In this document: piece by piece, positions 47,980-56,940 of the stretch
Layout: every line of letters starts with the position of its first letter
How positions within the stretch are numbered: the stretch's first letter is position 1
NCBI GenBank assembly: GCA_000383295.1
Contig: KB911067.1
Coordinates: 310,001 to 374,000, forward strand
DNA from: Faecalispora sporosphaeroides DSM 1294
Lineage (GTDB): Bacteria; Bacillota; Clostridia; Oscillospirales; Acutalibacteraceae
Length of the DNA: 64,000 bases
Reading direction: 5' to 3'
Position numbers and translations under genes: made by a program
Notes under the pieces: generated by a model
Databases searched by the model: none
Told to the model about the DNA's origin: nothing
What the model saw: the letters and a program-made list of their open reading frames with translations, nothing else

Positions 47980-48836
47980 AGAATTTACTGGAAGTACGCG
48001 GCCTGACGAAGCGTTTTCCCTCCTTTGCCTTACAGGATATCAGCTTTTCTGTTGCCGGCGGCAGCATCATGGGGCTGGTGGGCGAAAACGGCGCCGGCAA
48101 AACCACCACCATTAAACTGATCTTAAACGAGCTCAAGCCCGGCAGCGGCGAAATTTTCGTGTTTGGTCTGAACGCGCAGAAGGAGGAGCGCAAAGTCAAA
48201 GAACAAATCGGCGTGGTATTCGACGACTGCTATTTTCCCGGGGAGTTTCATTCTAGGCACATCAGCTCCCTGCTGAGCAGGTTCTTTCCAAACTGGGATG
48301 AGCCGCTGTATCAGCGCTATCTGGAGGAATTCAGTCTCCCGCGCGATCAGCTGATCAAGGATTTTTCCAAGGGAATGCGGATGAAGCTGTCGATTGCCGC
48401 CGCGCTGGCTCACCACCCCCGCCTTCTGATTCTGGACGAAGCCACCAGCGGGCTCGACCCTGTTATGCGCAGTGAGATTCTCGACCTGCTTCTGGAATTC
48501 ATTCAGGATGAGGAACATGCCGTGCTCTTCTCGTCGCACATCACCGCCGATCTGGAACGCGTCGCGGATTATATCACCTTCATCCACGAGGGCAAGGTTT
48601 TGCTGAGCGGCTCAAAGGACGAAATTCTGGATTCTTACGGCGTGGTCAAATGCGGCGCGGAGGAATTTGCGCACCTGCCGGAGTGCGACTATCTGCGCAG
48701 CCGGAAGAATTCCTTTGGCTGCGAAGCGCTGGTCAAAGACCGGCCGGCATTCGCCAAGCGCCACCCCGGGCTGATGGTAGACCCGGCCGGAATCGACGAC
48801 ATTATGGTATTTTACGGAAGGGAGCAAAAACGATGA
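47976..48836 (+). CDS. ABC exporter ATP-binding protein
   Basis: 286 residues. Walker A GENGAGKTT (about 37), Q-loop GVVFDDCYF, signature KDFSKGMRMKLSIAAALAH (degenerate FSKGM for LSGGQ, common in YtrB-type proteins), Walker B LLILDEATSGLD, H-loop SSHIT. A C-terminal extension of about 75 residues follows. It is coupled to the regulator and permease genes by ATGA overlaps at both ends. It likely powers export of a peptide or antibiotic. Confidence 0.93.
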   Translation: MKNLLEVRGLTKRFPSFALQDISFSVAGGSIMGLVGENGAGKTTTIKLILNELKPGSGEIFVFGLNAQKEERKVKEQIGVVFDDCYFPGEFHSRHISSLLSRFFPNWDEPLYQRYLEEFSLPRDQLIKDFSKGMRMKLSIAAALAHHPRLLILDEATSGLDPVMRSEILDLLLEFIQDEEHAVLFSSHITADLERVADYITFIHEGKVLLSGSKDEILDSYGVVKCGAEEFAHLPECDYLRSRKNSFGCEALVKDRPAFAKRHPGLMVDPAGIDDIMVFYGREQKR

Positions 48837-49471
48837 AAGGCTTATTGATGAAAGACCTCATGATCTCCAAACGAAGCCTGCTGGCTTTCAGCGCGATTCT
48901 TCTGCTGCTGTTTTTCATCTCATTGGCAACGCATTCTGATTATTCCCTCCTCGGCAATGGGACGCTGTCCTTCCTGTCCATTTATTTCACAGTATTTCTG
49001 TCTATCAGTCTGTTCGCATATGACGAAGCCTGCAAATGGAATCTCTACGCACTTTCCTTACCAGTCAGCAAACGGCTGTTGGTGCTCGGCAGATACGTTT
49101 ACTTATTGTTGGCAATCCTTGCAGCCACTTGCATTTCTTTCGCATTCTCGGCTGCTGCGGGCAATTTGTTCCATGCGGAAATCATTCTTCAAATTTCAAG
49201 TTCCATTGGGATGTCGCTCGTTCTAATCGGCATTCTGGTTCCGCTGATGTACCGCTTTGGCACCCAAACCGCGCGGATCTTGCTGATGGGCGTTTTTTTG
49301 CTTGTCTTTCTGCTGATCTATCTTCTGCAAAAATTCCCCTTCACTGTCTCCGGGCCGGGTGATCTGTCTATTGTTTTTCTGGTAACGGCAGCCTGGGGGG
49401 CCTCTCTCCTCCTGCTCTTTTTGTCCTATCTCATCTCCTGTAAGATCATGGAGAAAAAAGATATCCAGTAA
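48833..49471 (+). CDS. ABC-2 type permease
   Basis: 212 residues with six hydrophobic segments, the first LLAFSAILLLLFFISLAT. MKGLLMKDLMISKRS is the usual cytoplasmic N-terminus of ABC-2/YtrC-like permeases, and YDEACKWNLYALSLPVSKRL is the conserved inter-helix block. It forms the membrane part of the exporter with the preceding ATPase. The start overlaps the ATPase stop by ATGA. Two terminators follow. Confidence 0.88.
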   Translation: MKGLLMKDLMISKRSLLAFSAILLLLFFISLATHSDYSLLGNGTLSFLSIYFTVFLSISLFAYDEACKWNLYALSLPVSKRLLVLGRYVYLLLAILAATCISFAFSAAAGNLFHAEIILQISSSIGMSLVLIGILVPLMYRFGTQTARILLMGVFLLVFLLIYLLQKFPFTVSGPGDLSIVFLVTAAWGASLLLLFLSYLISCKIMEKKDIQ

Positions 49472-49573
49472 TCTCTCCTGCAAACTCATCGAGACAAGTG
49501 ACGTCATTTAATCCAAAAATCTTCCTTTTCAGAAACAAATTTTTTCTGTAAAAAAAATCAATTTGCTGATAAC

Positions 49574-49608
49574 CGGCCCGGATCAAAAGCGATTCGGGCC
49601 GATTTTTT
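49574..49608 (+). terminator. First terminator of the GntR-ABC operon
   Basis: CGGCCCGGATC/GATTCGGGCCG, one G-T pair, 6-base loop, followed by ATTTTTTG. Confidence 0.85.
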
Positions 49609-49643
49609 GTTACATTGCACCTCACTTTTATCCATTGTTGTAA

Positions 49644-49672
49644 GCCCTTCCAAAAATAAGGGCATTTTTTTG
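49644..49672 (+). terminator. Second, tandem terminator
   Basis: GCCCTT/AAGGGC with an 8-base loop, followed by ATTTTTTTG. It backs up the first terminator 35 bases upstream and precedes the chemoreceptor promoter. Confidence 0.75.
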
Positions 49673-49695
49673 TCGGCCACTTTTCCCGTTCCAGA

Positions 49696-49724
49696 TTGAC
49701 AGAATTCGGCAAGTCTTATATAAT
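49696..49724 (+). promoter_or_regulatory. Perfect consensus promoter of the chemoreceptor
   Basis: TTGACA (49696-49701) and TATAAT (49719-49724) with a 17-base spacer. The start near 49731 gives a leader of about 100 nucleotides. Confidence 0.9.
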
Positions 49725-49832
49725 TATTCCAGTCATATTTTGGAAAATAAGAACAATAAATTTCGTTTTTTTGAGACTAATGCCGAATTGATTTGCGGCT
49801 GAGATAAAAATTGTTGTTTTGGAGGGCTTCCC

Positions 49833-51641
49833 ATGAAAAATCTATCCATTCCCAAAAAACTGACGGTTAGCTTTGCCTTTGTAGTTGTATTGTTTAGTGT
49901 GATGGTGGCCTGTATCATCATGCTCGGCATGAAATCGATTGCAAATTCTCTGAACAGCTTCTATCAGGGACCGTATCAAACCGTGACCGCTGCGGAAGAT
50001 CTGAATAAAACCCTCAACACGCAGCAGAAATATTTGCTGATGTATTTGACAACCGAGGATAAGAACTCCACTGTCGGGTATCAGTCCGAACTGAGAAGAC
50101 TGGATCTTGCCATGCAGTCCGACATTGCCATCTTGAGAAACAATCTTACCTTACAGGAGAATCAGGATAAGCTGAATCTGCTGACCGCCAACTCAACCAC
50201 CCTGAAAAAGCTGAGTGATCAGCTGCAGAACATGTACGCCCGGGGAGAAGTGGAATCCGCAAAAAAGCTGTACTACTCCGATTTTATTACGATTGCCAAC
50301 GCATCCCAAACTCTCTCTTCCACACTCAGCTCCTCCTCCAAATCCGCAGCGAACCAATTTTATATCAGCGCTTCCAAAACAGAAAAGCAAACCTACCAGA
50401 TCGTCGCTGTTTTCAGCACAGCCATACTTATTTTTGTCATTCTGATCTGCGTCTATATTGTCCGCATCATTACCAAACCGATCAAACAGATCGAGGCCGC
50501 CATGCTCCGCTTCGCTCAGGGCGAGCTGGATATCGACGTTCCCTACACCTCAAAGGATGAGCTGGGAGTTCTGGCGGAGGGGATGCGCACCGTATCCGCA
50601 AATCTCAAGGCCTACGTTGACAATATCTCATATGTGCTTGGCGCCATTTCCAAGGGCGACGTGACCGTGACTGTCGATGTCGATTACCAAAACGACTTTG
50701 CGCCGATCAAAGAGGCTCTGGTCTCTATTCTGGATTCCCTGAACAGCACCCTTTCGCAGATTCAGGTTGCCGCCGGCCAGGTTTCTACCGGAGCCGAGCA
50801 GGTATCCATAGGGGCGCAGACTTTGTCGCAGGGGGCAACGGAGCAGGCCAGCTCAATTGAAGAGCTCGCCGCCACCCTCAGCGAGATCTCCGATAAGGTG
50901 AAGGCCAACTCCTCAAACGCGCAGGCCGCCAACACCAATGCGGAGGAAACGACCCGCGTCATTCAGGACGGCGACGCGCTGATGCAGCAGCTGGTGGGGG
51001 CGATGTCCGAAATGGAAAAAACTTCTGCCGAAATCAATAAGATCATTAAAACGATTAACGATATTGCCTTCCAGACAAATATTCTGGCCCTGAACGCGGC
51101 GGTGGAGGCTGCCCGGGCCGGCTCCGCGGGGAGAGGCTTCTCCGTGGTGGCGGAGGAAGTGCGGAATCTGGCGGGCAAAAGCGCCCAGGCCGCCGACAGC
51201 ACCACCTCTCTGGTCGAAAACACCCTTTCCGCCATTCAAAACAGTACCAAGCTGGTAGACAAGGTTCGCAAGTCCCTTGACGAGATTGCAAAAAAATCCT
51301 CCGACGTCACCGTTCTGATTCAGGATATCGCGGTCTCTTCCCAGGAGCAGACCAGCGCCATCGATCAGGTGAACGAAGGCGTCAACCTGATTTCCGGCGT
51401 TGTGCAGACCAACTCCGCCACCGCGGAAGAAAGCGCGGCCGCCAGTGAGGAACTCTCCGGTCAGGCAGAAATCATGCTTGGTCTGGTCAACGTGTTCCGG
51501 CTCAGGGGAGGCGCCGCCGGCGAACCCGTGCAGATCTCCGACCTTCCAAAGGCTCCCGGTGGCACCGATTTTCCACTGTTCTCCCATGAACCTGAGCTTT
51601 TCCCGGAGGAAGAATCTGCGGAGCTTGCGCCGATGCTGTAA
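49833..51641 (+). CDS. Methyl-accepting chemotaxis protein
   Basis: 602 residues. TM1 at about 11-31, an all-helical extracellular sensor of about 155 residues (four-helix-bundle type), TM2 at about 188-210, HAMP at about 211-263 and probably a second HAMP unit to about 320, then the cytoplasmic signalling hairpin. The hairpin tip reads NDIAFQTNILALNAAVEAAR (about residue 410) as in all MCPs. The C-terminus has no CheR-binding pentapeptide. It signals to CheA/CheW, which are not in this window. Single gene with RBS TGGAGGG. Confidence 0.95.
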   Translation: MKNLSIPKKLTVSFAFVVVLFSVMVACIIMLGMKSIANSLNSFYQGPYQTVTAAEDLNKTLNTQQKYLLMYLTTEDKNSTVGYQSELRRLDLAMQSDIAILRNNLTLQENQDKLNLLTANSTTLKKLSDQLQNMYARGEVESAKKLYYSDFITIANASQTLSSTLSSSSKSAANQFYISASKTEKQTYQIVAVFSTAILIFVILICVYIVRIITKPIKQIEAAMLRFAQGELDIDVPYTSKDELGVLAEGMRTVSANLKAYVDNISYVLGAISKGDVTVTVDVDYQNDFAPIKEALVSILDSLNSTLSQIQVAAGQVSTGAEQVSIGAQTLSQGATEQASSIEELAATLSEISDKVKANSSNAQAANTNAEETTRVIQDGDALMQQLVGAMSEMEKTSAEINKIIKTINDIAFQTNILALNAAVEAARAGSAGRGFSVVAEEVRNLAGKSAQAADSTTSLVENTLSAIQNSTKLVDKVRKSLDEIAKKSSDVTVLIQDIAVSSQEQTSAIDQVNEGVNLISGVVQTNSATAEESAAASEELSGQAEIMLGLVNVFRLRGGAAGEPVQISDLPKAPGGTDFPLFSHEPELFPEEESAELAPML

Positions 51642-51688
51642 AGCAAAAAGACAAACCGCTCCCATGCATCCTCCTGATGATAACTCAT

Positions 51689-51739
51689 AAAAAGGGAGCG
51701 CGCCGGATCGAAACAGTTCGATCCGGCGCGCTCCCTTTT
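51689..51739. terminator. Strong bidirectional terminator between MCP and htrA
   Basis: A perfect 23-bp stem (51690-51712 with 51717-51739) closes the loop ACAG; A-runs and T-runs flank both sides. It serves the convergent chemoreceptor and htrA transcripts. Confidence 0.92.
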
Positions 51740-51758
51740 CGGGCTTTTAATACCGGTT

Positions 51759-53660
51759 TTATTTTACGCTCTGCTGCGTTTCGCCGTTGTCGGCCAGCAG
51801 CGTGGCGGTCACTTCAAAGGTCTTGCCCGGCTGGCCGATCGCACCCGGCCGGTAAAGCGTCATTTTCATTTTATCCCCCGGTTTGTGCAGGCCCAGCTTT
51901 TGGTACAGCTCCGTCATGGTCGAAATCGGCGTACCGTCCACCTTCGTAATAATGTCGTTCACTTTCGCCTCTGTCCCCTGGAACGCACTCTCGGAATCGA
52001 TGGAGGCGATGATCACGCCCTGCGGCCAGCCCATCTGCTGCTGTAAGCTGGAGACCTGATTCGCGCCGATGCCCAAACGGGCCCGCCCGGACACATACCC
52101 GCTCCGGATCAAATCGTCCACAATGCTTTTGGCGCGAGCAATCGGGATGGAAAAGCCCATTCCCTCGTAGCCCTCCGCCACCAGCTTCGAGGTATTCACA
52201 CCAACCACCTGTCCATACAGGTTCAGCAGCGCACCGCCGGAAGCCCCGGGGCTGATCGCCGTGTCGGTCTGAATGTACGTCATGTTCGCCTTGTCGCTGT
52301 ACCCCACCGAACGGTTCAGGCCAGAAACAACGCCGCGGGTCAGCGAACTGGCAAAGGTCATGCCGCCCGGGTTGCCGATCGCCAGCACCCAGTCGCCTAC
52401 CGCCAGCGAATCCGAGTTCCCAAAAGCGGCCACAGGCAGATTTTTCGCGTCGATTTTCAGTACCGCCAGATCGGTCGTCTTATCAAAGCCGACCACCGCC
52501 GCGTTGTACTGGCTGTTGTCGTGCAGAATCACGCGCAGCATCGAATGGCTTTTGGAGTCGTTGATCACATGGGAGTTCGTGATGATATAGCCGTCCGAAC
52601 GGCAGATGATCCCCGAGCCGGAGCTGGTACCGCTCTGCGTTTCGCAGACCACGCCAATAATGGAGGGCGATACCCGCGCGTAAATCGCCTTCGCGGTGCT
52701 CTCCCCGCCCGAGGGCACGGACACAATCGCCAGCCCCGCAAATTTGGAATCGGCCAGCTTACCGGCGGGCGCAGGCTCTGCGTTTTCCGCCCCCTGCGAA
52801 GGCTCCGCGGATTCCGGCGGCACCTCGGAAGGCCCTTGCGGCGGCTGCGACGAAGAAGAACCGTTTCTCTCCGGCGAAAGCGCCGTATAGACGCTGAAGC
52901 TGAAAAATCCAAGCACAAAGACAGCGGTCAACGTCACGATTGCGCCGAAAAACAGGCGGTAGCCCCTGCTCTTCGGCGGTTTCGGGGTATATTCCGGCTG
53001 ATAAAACGGCCCGCCGCCCTGCCCGTAAGGCGCATACACCCGTGGTGGCTGATAGCCAAACGGCGTCTGCCGCCCCTGCTGCGAACCGGACGGATTCCCA
53101 TACGGCGGGTAGGCCGGGTAGCCCGGGTACTGCTGCCACCCGTTTTGCGGATATCCGTACGGCCCCTGCGGCGGCTGGCCCGGCGCGGGGTTCTGCCGCT
53201 CTCCGCTCTGCGGGGGGCCATAGGGGTCATACGGCTGTCCCGCCCGCCGCGCGGCGGGATTCTCCTGTTCCTGCGCGGGGTATTCCTGCGGCTGATCCTG
53301 AGCTTTGGCTTCGGCGCCCGCAGTCTCCTCCCGCGCATCTTCCGGCGCTCTTTCTGCGGAGGAACTCCCGTTCTCCGGCTGTTCCTGGGGTGGTTTCTCC
53401 GCGTTTCGCTCCGGCGTATCCGAACCGGAACCTGCATCCGGCTCTCCGGCAGAACTATCGCCGGGCCCCGGCGAATCTGTCCGCTGCAATTCCGGCATGC
53501 CGCCCGGCGGGGGAGCCTTTTGCTCTTCGGCCGCACCTTCGGAGTGCGTCTCCTTTTGCAGGAAGAATTCCTCCAACGTATCCGGCCAGGGCTTTTGGGT
53601 TTTCTCCGCCTCGTCGGCTTCTCCCTGCCCATCGGGTCTTTTCCACTGAAAATCGTCCAT
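51759..53660 (-). CDS. htrA: HtrA/DegP-like serine protease with long disordered N-terminus
   Basis: 633 residues. An acidic Pro/Glu/Gln-rich cytoplasmic region (about 1-140) and a Tyr/Pro/Gly-rich part (about 141-228, PYGPPQ and QYPGYPAYPPYG) precede one transmembrane helix (about 236-258). The trypsin-like domain follows with the triad His in TNSHVIND (364), Asp in KTTDLAVLKI (397) and Ser in PGASGGALL (474). One PDZ domain is at about 530-630. It degrades or refolds damaged envelope proteins. The operon with the response regulator and kinase genes suggests stress-dependent control. ATG 53660 sits 6 bases after GGGGGG; an ATG 6 bases upstream is possible. Confidence 0.95.
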   Translation of the reverse strand: MDDFQWKRPDGQGEADEAEKTQKPWPDTLEEFFLQKETHSEGAAEEQKAPPPGGMPELQRTDSPGPGDSSAGEPDAGSGSDTPERNAEKPPQEQPENGSSSAERAPEDAREETAGAEAKAQDQPQEYPAQEQENPAARRAGQPYDPYGPPQSGERQNPAPGQPPQGPYGYPQNGWQQYPGYPAYPPYGNPSGSQQGRQTPFGYQPPRVYAPYGQGGGPFYQPEYTPKPPKSRGYRLFFGAIVTLTAVFVLGFFSFSVYTALSPERNGSSSSQPPQGPSEVPPESAEPSQGAENAEPAPAGKLADSKFAGLAIVSVPSGGESTAKAIYARVSPSIIGVVCETQSGTSSGSGIICRSDGYIITNSHVINDSKSHSMLRVILHDNSQYNAAVVGFDKTTDLAVLKIDAKNLPVAAFGNSDSLAVGDWVLAIGNPGGMTFASSLTRGVVSGLNRSVGYSDKANMTYIQTDTAISPGASGGALLNLYGQVVGVNTSKLVAEGYEGMGFSIPIARAKSIVDDLIRSGYVSGRARLGIGANQVSSLQQQMGWPQGVIIASIDSESAFQGTEAKVNDIITKVDGTPISTMTELYQKLGLHKPGDKMKMTLYRPGAIGQPGKTFEVTATLLADNGETQQSVK

Positions 53661-53682
53661 GCTCATCCCCCCGTAAAATGGG

Positions 53683-55200
53683 TTACCCCTTCGGCTCCTT
53701 TTTCTCTTTTGAAAGCTCCTTAAACGGCGCATCCTCAGCCTCGGCCTTGATCTGCTTTTCCTTGTTTTTCGGCAGCCAGAACTGGAATTCACAGTATTCG
53801 TTCTCCACGCTCGAAACCGTGATCTCGCCGCCGTGCAGCCCGATGATGGTGCGCACGATATACAGGCCAAGCCCCATCCCGTTTTTATCGTAGCTTCTCG
53901 ACTTATCCGTTTTGTAGAAACGCTCGAAAATCATGTCGACCTCATCGGGCGGAATTCCCGCGCCGCTGTTCTTCACGCGCACGACGTCGCGGTCAGCCTT
54001 ATCCTCCACATGAATCTCGATGTACCCGCCCTCGTTGGTAAACTTTACGGCATTCTCAATCAAATTATACATCACCTGATGAATCATATCCGGGTCGCCG
54101 TCCACAAACAGGCTTTCCGCGTCCTCCAGCCCGCGCACCTCCAGGTGCTTGTCCTCGATCGCCTTTTCAAACGAAAGCAGGGCCGAAAGAATGGTATTCG
54201 TCAAATCAAAGCGCCCGGGCCGCAGCTTCAGCTCACCGTTGTCAATGCGCGAAAGGTCGAGCATGGTGCGCACCAGCCGCGAAAGGCGTTTGACCTCGGT
54301 GGAAACAATCTTCAGGTATTTTTCCTGCTGCTCCGGCGGAATCGTCCCATCCAATATGCCGTCGATGAACCCGGCAATGGTCGTCATCGGCGTTTTCAGC
54401 TCGTGCGATACGTTGGCGATAAAATTGCGGCGCACCGTTTCACCGGAGGCCAGCGAAGCCGCCATGTTGTTGAACGCCAGCGCCAGTTGGCCGATTTCGT
54501 CGTTGCTCGTCACCGGAACGCGCACCGAAAAATTTCCTTCGCCAAAGCTGTGCGCCGCCAGCGACATTTCATGCAGAGGCCGCACCAGCCGGTACGAAAA
54601 CAGCCACACCATAATAAACGACAGCATAAACACCGCCGCCGCCGCGATCAGGAACATCCGCAGCGCTTCGGTGCGGTACACCTGCAGGGAATAGATGCTG
54701 GAGGCGGTGAACACCGCTCCAATCGTCACGGTGGCGCCGTTGTCGCTCAGCACCTGAATGGGCACACCCACAATGTAGTGGGGCTGCTGGTAAATGCCCT
54801 TGAGGGTGCCGGTGCCCATATAGCCGCCGCCGATCACCTGTTTCATGATGTCTGCGCTCACGGCGCCGGCGCCCACCTCTCCGCTGCCGGTATAAGCCGA
54901 AAGAAGCCGCGCTCCGTTTTTATCTGTTACAAAAATGTCCGCGTCAATATTCACCGAAAACGCGGAGATAAACGCCTGCATGCGTTTGCCGTCCACCATG
55001 TATTGGTCGTTCTGAATCATGATCACGCTTTCCGACGCCACGGCGGCAACGCCCTGGGCATTTTTGCTGAGCAGCTCCCGCTTTTCGTCCTGCCAGTAGC
55101 GCGAAATGAAGGTGATCATCACCACCCCCAGAAAGATAAAGCTGACAAAAATAATCATCAGTGTGATGCGCAGATACTTTTTAAACAGAGTTTTTTTCAC
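53683..55200 (-). CDS. Membrane sensor histidine kinase
   Basis: 505 residues. TM1 about 11-33, extracytoplasmic sensor about 35-178, TM2 about 181-203, HAMP about 204-256, phosphoacceptor His 266 in NVSHELKTPMTT, and a HATPase domain with NLIENAVKFTNEGG (N box), VKNSGAGIPPDEVD (G1) and GMGLGLYIV (G2). No PAS domain lies between HAMP and the His domain. It is encoded after the response regulator and before htrA, which fits an envelope-stress sensor of the CssS/WalK sort. GTG 55200 is used as start; its RBS is weak. Confidence 0.94.
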   Translation of the reverse strand: MKKTLFKKYLRITLMIIFVSFIFLGVVMITFISRYWQDEKRELLSKNAQGVAAVASESVIMIQNDQYMVDGKRMQAFISAFSVNIDADIFVTDKNGARLLSAYTGSGEVGAGAVSADIMKQVIGGGYMGTGTLKGIYQQPHYIVGVPIQVLSDNGATVTIGAVFTASSIYSLQVYRTEALRMFLIAAAAVFMLSFIMVWLFSYRLVRPLHEMSLAAHSFGEGNFSVRVPVTSNDEIGQLALAFNNMAASLASGETVRRNFIANVSHELKTPMTTIAGFIDGILDGTIPPEQQEKYLKIVSTEVKRLSRLVRTMLDLSRIDNGELKLRPGRFDLTNTILSALLSFEKAIEDKHLEVRGLEDAESLFVDGDPDMIHQVMYNLIENAVKFTNEGGYIEIHVEDKADRDVVRVKNSGAGIPPDEVDMIFERFYKTDKSRSYDKNGMGLGLYIVRTIIGLHGGEITVSSVENEYCEFQFWLPKNKEKQIKAEAEDAPFKELSKEKKEPKG

Positions 55201-55286
55201 TCCGCGAGACGCCCCTTCTCCATTTCAATCCATCTTCCCGCACGGGGAGCAAAAGATAGTCTTGCCGCCGGGAAATCCGGTGCCGC

Positions 55287-55976
55287 TTATTCCTTGACCT
55301 CGAATTTATACCCCACGCCCCAAACGGTTTTCAGGGCCCATTTTTCCGAAACACCCTCCAGCTTTTCGCGCAGGCGCTTTACGTGCACGTCTACCGTGCG
55401 GGAATCGCCGTAATAGTCGAAGCCCCACACCTCGTCAAGCAGCTGGTCGCGGGTAAACACACGGTTCGGGTTGCTGGCCAGGTGATAAATCAGTTCCATC
55501 TCCTTGGGGGGCGTGTCCACCTGAACGCCGTTCACGCGCAGCTCGTAGTTCGTCAGGTTGATCGAAAGCTTATCGAACTTCACTTCCTTAATCAGCTCGT
55601 CGCCGTTCTTGCCCACGCGGCGCAGCACCGCCTTAATGCGGGCCACAACCTCCTTGGCCTCAAAGGGCTTTACCACATAGTCGTCCGCCCCCAGCTCCAA
55701 GCCGAGCACCTTGTCGAACACCTCACCCTTCGCCGTGAGCATAATGATCGGGCACTGCGATTTCTTGCGGATCTCACGGCAAACCTGCCACCCGTCGAGC
55801 TCCGGCAGCATAATGTCCAGAAGGATCAGATCCGGGTTCTCCGCGTCGAACAGATCCACCGCTCTTTTGCCGTCATTGGCGATCGCCACATGAAAGCCTT
55901 CCTTTTCCAGATACAGCCGCAGCAGCTCGCAGATGTTCTGGTCATCGTCGACTACCATAATTTTTCCTGCCGCCAT
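55287..55976 (-). CDS. OmpR-family response regulator
   Basis: 229 residues. Receiver domain with acidic pocket VVDDDQN, phosphoacceptor Asp54 in LILLDIMLPE, Thr in MLTAKGE and Lys in YVVKPFEAKE. Winged-helix DNA-binding domain (about 130-229) with the recognition helix around DYYGDSRTVDVHVKRLREKL. It is first of a regulator-kinase-htrA operon. RBS GAAGGAGT precedes ATG 55976. Confidence 0.96.
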   Translation of the reverse strand: MAAGKIMVVDDDQNICELLRLYLEKEGFHVAIANDGKRAVDLFDAENPDLILLDIMLPELDGWQVCREIRKKSQCPIIMLTAKGEVFDKVLGLELGADDYVVKPFEAKEVVARIKAVLRRVGKNGDELIKEVKFDKLSINLTNYELRVNGVQVDTPPKEMELIYHLASNPNRVFTRDQLLDEVWGFDYYGDSRTVDVHVKRLREKLEGVSEKWALKTVWGVGYKFEVKE

Positions 55977-56418
55977 AGTATTCTACTCCTTCCGTCCTGT
56001 TTGTATGAGCCTTCAAAATCATTACCGCGGCATTTTCATGGCCGTGGGGGGTGCAAAGCGCCGCCGAAAAGCAGCCTCAAAATCGCCGCGCCGCATACCG
56101 CGGCTTCATCTCGATTCGCCGCGCATGATCGCCGCAAACACTTTTGCAGTTATTATACCAGATTATTATACTAAAATGGGCGATAAAAAGGATGAATATT
56201 TTTTAAAGCTTTCGCCCGGCGGCATGCGCCCTGCGGGCCTTTGCAGCCCTTTTCCGCCCGGGCGCCGCAATTGCCCGCTTTCTTTTCCGTTTCTGCCATG
56301 TTACAAATTCATTGATAACTGAAATGGGCAGGGAACCGCCCCTCTTCCCGCCCGCCTTCGTTAAAACGGAAGAACGCCGGCTATTTTCAGGCGGTATATA
56401 TTATATCAGGAAATATAC
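55977..56418. other. Divergent intergenic region with a minus-strand promoter
   Basis: On the minus strand TGG-TATAAT (56152-56160) is an extended -10 likely to serve the response-regulator operon; a second TATAAT lies just upstream. No gene is seen between it and the gtrA promoter. Confidence 0.55.
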
Positions 56419-56447
56419 TTGCAGGATACGCTGTACAATGGTACACT
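56419..56447 (+). promoter_or_regulatory. Promoter of the gtrA-like gene and glyQS
   Basis: TTGCAG (56419-56424), 17 bases, TACACT (56442-56447) preceded by TGG. It lies 33 bases before the GtrA-like CDS. Confidence 0.6.
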
Positions 56448-56479
56448 GTAATGTATGGCTCGCAGGAGGGATTCCCAAA

Positions 56480-56902
56480 ATGAATAAACTCACAAAACTG
56501 TGGAGATTTCTCACATCGCCGGAGATGCTTTCCTACCTGGTGTTCGGCGTTCTCACAACGCTGATCAACATTTTGCTGGCCGGCCTTTTGTACGACGTTC
56601 TGCACTGGAACCTGTACGTGGCCAATACGCTGGCCTGGGTCGCTTCCGTCGCGTTTGCCTTTTTCACCAATAAGCTGTTCGTGTTCCAAAGCAAAAGCAT
56701 GGCCCCCGCGGTACTGCTGCGGGAAGCAATGTCTTTTCTGGGGGCACGCCTGTTTTCACTGGGGGTAGATACCCTCGGCATGGGGCTTTTGGTGGATTTA
56801 CTTCACTGGAACTTCTGGGTGGCCAAAATCCTGATGAACGTGATTGTGGTCATTCTGAATTACATTTTCAGCAAGCTGCTGATCTTCAACCAGAAAAAAT
56901 AA
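56480..56902 (+). CDS. GtrA-family membrane protein
   Basis: 140 residues with four transmembrane helices. Family blocks: YLVFGVLTTLINILLAGLLY and ANTLAWVASVAFAFFTNKLF in the first half, NFWVAKILMNVIVVILNYIF in the last helix. GtrA-like proteins are thought to flip or help flip polyprenyl-linked sugars for surface polymers. ATG 56480 follows CAGGAGGGA. glyQS starts 38 bases later, so the two may share a transcript. Confidence 0.9.
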   Translation: MNKLTKLWRFLTSPEMLSYLVFGVLTTLINILLAGLLYDVLHWNLYVANTLAWVASVAFAFFTNKLFVFQSKSMAPAVLLREAMSFLGARLFSLGVDTLGMGLLVDLLHWNFWVAKILMNVIVVILNYIFSKLLIFNQKK

Positions 56903-56940
56903 AGGGGCGCAGCCAGCGTCCCGAAATTGGAGGATGAAAC

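Noticed and set aside
56903-56940. T-box leader of glyQS
   Set aside because: The gap to the GtrA-like gene is only 38 bases.
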